In this document: positions 5,121 through 6,717 of the stretch, one piece after another
Numbering within the stretch: position 1 is the stretch's first letter
Layout: every line of letters begins with the position of its first letter
Assembly: GCA_964436465.1 (NCBI GenBank)
Contig: CAYTCV010000098.1
Span: 1-6,717, forward strand
Source of the DNA: RBG-13-66-14 sp964436465
GTDB taxonomy: Bacteria > RBG-13-66-14
DNA length: 6,717 nucleotides
Reading direction: 5' to 3'
Program-made: the position numbers and the translations under genes
Notes under the pieces: model-generated
The model's database searches: none
What the model was told of the DNA's origin: nothing
Seen by the model: only the letters and a program-made list of their open reading frames with translations

Positions 5121-5149
5121 AATCTAGTCCGAAATATCATCCCTGTCAA
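5121..5149 (-). promoter_or_regulatory. Sigma70-type promoter of paralog D
   Basis: On the minus strand a perfect TTGACA (5144-5149) is separated by 17 bp from TAGATT (5121-5126). The ATG is about 63 bp downstream. Identical boxes and spacing occur before paralog C. Confidence 0.8.
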
Positions 5150-5555
5150 GACGACTTACCGTCGAAAAACGAATCGAAAACAACCTTCCCCGACCGAAAA
5201 AAAACTTCAGGCGCAACCTCACACCACCAGGCAACCCGCGCCCTGTTTCCAATTATAGCCGGGTATTGGAGGGACGCGTAACTCTTTGCAAAATGCCGAC
5301 TTTATGTGGGACACGTATAGTATAACACAATCGTGATTATTTGCCAAAAAAATTCAGAAAAATCGCGTCATTCTGGTTTTTACGGACCAATACCGACGCT
5401 CGAATCGTCGTCAATGCGCGTCCGGTCAAGCTCGGCGACCGTTCCAAGATGAAGCGTCGGAATGGGCCGCCCATAATCCTACCCCGCAACGAGTGAGATA
5501 ATAAAACCTATACCATACAACATCTAGTATATATATTTATCCGGCATACAATCCC
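5150..5555. other. Intergenic stretch with no recognised gene
   Basis: This part of the divergent gap is visibly richer in A/T than the flanking genes, with A runs, TATAGTATAA-like segments and an alternating TA tract near 5527-5540. No tRNA-like fold, terminator or repeat from the 2101-2577 cluster was found. The longest plausible small frame (TTG 5341 to TGA 5496, 51 codons) has no SD and no recognisable product. The AT-rich part just before 5556 may act as an upstream element for the dehydrogenase promoter. Confidence 0.6.
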
Positions 5556-5584
5556 TTGCCAAAACACCACCGGCCGGGTACAAT
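5556..5584 (+). promoter_or_regulatory. Sigma70-type promoter of the threonine dehydrogenase gene
   Basis: TTGCCA (5556-5561), a 17-bp spacer and TACAAT (5579-5584), each one mismatch from consensus, predict transcription from about 5591 and a leader of about 36 nt. A second TACAAT at 5547-5552 lacks a -35 box at the right distance. Confidence 0.65.
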
Positions 5585-5606
5585 TCCCCGGCAAGAAATT
5601 TTTTTT
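5573..5606 (+). promoter_or_regulatory. Inverted repeat plus T8 in the dehydrogenase leader region
   Basis: GCCGGG (5573-5578) and CCCGGC (5587-5592) flank the TACAAT box with 8 bp between them. AAGAAA and eight T (5599-5606), then seven A, follow. If transcription starts near 5591, the repeat is a DNA element around the -10 box (operator-like). If it starts further upstream, the same sequence would fold as a terminator-like attenuator. The sequence alone does not decide. Confidence 0.4.
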
Positions 5607-5614
5607 AAAAAAAC

Positions 5615-5621
5615 TAAGGAG
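5615..5621 (+). promoter_or_regulatory. Shine-Dalgarno site selecting the GTG start
   Basis: TAAGGAG ends 5 nt before GTG 5627, whereas the in-frame ATG at 5639 is 17 nt away. This supports initiation at GTG. Confidence 0.85.
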
Positions 5622-5626
5622 CCGAA

Positions 5627-6670
5627 GTGGCAGAAAAGATGAAGGCCGTCCGCAAGCTCAAGCCGGGCCCCGGCGCCGAGCTGGTCACCGTGGACGTCCC
5701 GGCGCCCGCCGAGGACGAGGTCCTGGTGAAGGTCGCCTCCACCAGCGTCTGCGGCACCGACCAGCACATCTACCAGTGGAACGAGTGGGCCCAGCGCCGC
5801 ATAAAAAACCTCCCCCAGACCCTCGGGCACGAGCTGGCCGGCGAGGTGGTCGAAATCGGCTCCCGCGTGACGACCGTGCACGTCGGCGACTACGTCTCCG
5901 CCGAGACCCACATCCCCTGCGGCCACTGCTGGGCCTGCAAGACGGACAAGCAGCACATCTGCCTGAACCTGAAAATCCTCGGGGTGGACCGCGACGGCTG
6001 CTTCGCCGAGTACATCACCGTGCCCGAGGTGGTCGTGTGGCAGAACGACCGGGCGATTCCGGCGGACCAGGCCGCCGCCCAGGAGCCGCTGGGCAACGCC
6101 CTGGACACCGTCCTGGCCGAGGACGTGGCGGGCAAGACCGTCTTGATTACCGGCTGCGGACCGCTGGGCGTCCTGACGGTCCTGGTGGCCAGGGCCTCCG
6201 GGGCCGCGAAAATCTTCGCCACCGACGTGTCCGCCTACCGGCTGGACCTGGCGAAAAAGTGCGGCGCCGACCATATCTTCAATGTTAAAGAGGCCGACCC
6301 GGTGGCAAAAATCCGCGAGCTCACCGACGGCGTGGGAGCCGAGGTGCTGCTGGAGCTCTCCGGCGTGCAGTCCGCCCTGGCCCAGGGGCTCAAGGCCCTG
6401 GCCTTCGGAGGGCGGGTGTCGCTGTTGGGCCTGTACGACTCCGACGTCGGTGTGGACCTCAACGACGGGGTCATTTTCAAGAACGCCCGGATTTACGGCA
6501 TCGTCGGCCGCCGCATGTTCACCACCTGGTACAAGGCCAAGCAGTTCCTCGCCTCGGGGACGCTGGACATCTCCCCGGCCATCACCCACACCTTCCCCCT
6601 GGAGGATTACGCCCGGGCCTTCGAGCTCATGGCGTCCGGGAACAGCGGCAAAATCGTCCTCCACCCGTAG
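5627..6670 (+). CDS. tdh: L-threonine 3-dehydrogenase (zinc-dependent, NAD)
   Basis: This cytoplasmic enzyme (EC 1.1.1.103) oxidises L-threonine to 2-amino-3-ketobutyrate using NAD+, the first step of threonine breakdown to glycine and acetyl-CoA. The 347-residue length fits the medium-chain dehydrogenase family. Catalytic-zinc residues are visible as Cys42 (CGTD), His68-Glu69 (GHE) and Glu153 (QEPLGNA). The structural-zinc cysteines are 98, 101, 104 and 112 (CX2CX2CX7C). The nucleotide-binding GCGPLG is at 176-181, with Asp200 and Arg205 in the positions used for NAD recognition. HIYQWNEWAQ (47-56), which helps identify threonine dehydrogenases, is present. From memory it resembles the Thermococcales enzyme throughout, including the MA.KM start, which supports GTG 5627. 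The usual partner (2-amino-3-ketobutyrate CoA ligase, kbl) is not in the window; downstream sequence ends 47 bp after the stop. Confidence 0.95.
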   Translation: MAEKMKAVRKLKPGPGAELVTVDVPAPAEDEVLVKVASTSVCGTDQHIYQWNEWAQRRIKNLPQTLGHELAGEVVEIGSRVTTVHVGDYVSAETHIPCGHCWACKTDKQHICLNLKILGVDRDGCFAEYITVPEVVVWQNDRAIPADQAAAQEPLGNALDTVLAEDVAGKTVLITGCGPLGVLTVLVARASGAAKIFATDVSAYRLDLAKKCGADHIFNVKEADPVAKIRELTDGVGAEVLLELSGVQSALAQGLKALAFGGRVSLLGLYDSDVGVDLNDGVIFKNARIYGIVGRRMFTTWYKAKQFLASGTLDISPAITHTFPLEDYARAFELMASGNSGKIVLHP

Positions 6671-6681
6671 GGTGAGGGTAA
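6668..6681 (+). repeat. TAGGGTGAGGGTAA repeat overlapping the tdh stop
   Basis: This 14-nt sequence is identical to 2374-2387 in the intergenic repeat cluster. Its first three bases are the TAG stop codon of the dehydrogenase gene. Confidence 0.6.
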
Positions 6682-6697
6682 TATGAGGCGGTGTAGG

Positions 6698-6717
6698 GCG
6701 GCTCTTCTACGAGCCGC
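6698..6717. repeat. Hairpin downstream of tdh, cut by the window end
   Basis: GCGGCTC (6698-6704) and GAGCCGC (6711-6717) form a perfect 7-bp stem with loop TTCTAC. The preceding GTAGGGCG resembles the start of the GTAGGGGC repeat at 2447, so this is probably another intergenic palindrome whose outer arm lies beyond the edge. A terminator role cannot be judged without the following bases. Confidence 0.55.

Noticed and set aside
5281..5325. Promoter-like TTGCAA ... TATAGT in the divergent gap
   Set aside because: The spacing between the boxes is 24 bp, and no gene follows within a sensible distance.
5341..5496. 51-codon TTG-initiated plus-strand frame in the divergent gap
   Set aside because: Its translation looks mildly protein-like (basic, ending IILPRNE), but there is no SD, no ATG or GTG, and no recognised family. 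It might be a decayed remnant, but there is not enough to list it.
5537..6664. 375-codon minus-strand open frame opposite tdh
   Set aside because: The plus strand encodes an unmistakable threonine dehydrogenase with all zinc ligands. The antisense translation is low-complexity Gly/Val/His text.

Overview
The window looks like a chromosomal segment from a GC-rich Gram-negative bacterium, probably an uncultivated lineage. The coding regions are GC-rich. Bacterial Shine-Dalgarno (SD) sites and sigma70-type promoters are clear. Several exported proteins share a fold layout and a C-terminal tail of a style I associate with FCB-like and other candidate phyla; that placement is an impression, not a demonstration.

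Layout. Four co-oriented paralogous genes occupy positions 1-5058 on the minus strand, transcribed in the order D (3922-5058), C (2648-3778), B (930-2024), A (1-742, cut by the left edge). Each encodes a signal peptide, an aromatic motif (GYxFWDSxExxxWAPxYxW), and a beta-rich domain with a YxGSNG motif and a SATVGLE motif. B, C and D continue into a fibronectin/Ig-like domain with a YWWKV strand and end in a tail of the form [ST]WGxIKAx[FY]. Each gene appears to be its own transcription unit. A, C and D have matching promoters (TTGACA, 17-bp spacer, TATATT or TAGATT), and B, C and D are followed by GC-rich hairpins. All four have an SD about 4-5 nt from the chosen ATG, which corrects three starts that would otherwise be annotated too far upstream.

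The 623-bp gap between C and B differs from the other gaps. It is packed with hairpin repeats, including three copies ending in CTACGTCATCGCA, two G/C-run palindromes and two tandem GGCGGGG hairpins. Gene B lacks the shared promoter and instead has a sigma54-like -24/-12 match beside a 19-bp palindrome.

A 568-bp, less GC-rich, apparently non-coding gap separates D from the divergent plus-strand gene at 5627-6670. That gene encodes an L-threonine 3-dehydrogenase of the zinc-dependent medium-chain type and resembles the Thermococcales enzyme along its length. It has its own promoter and an unusual leader (inverted repeat, then T8A7). Its stop codon lies inside a 14-nt sequence also found in the repeat cluster.

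The four paralogs look like a family of surface or secreted structural or binding proteins. No enzymatic motif is visible, and nothing ties them functionally to the dehydrogenase.
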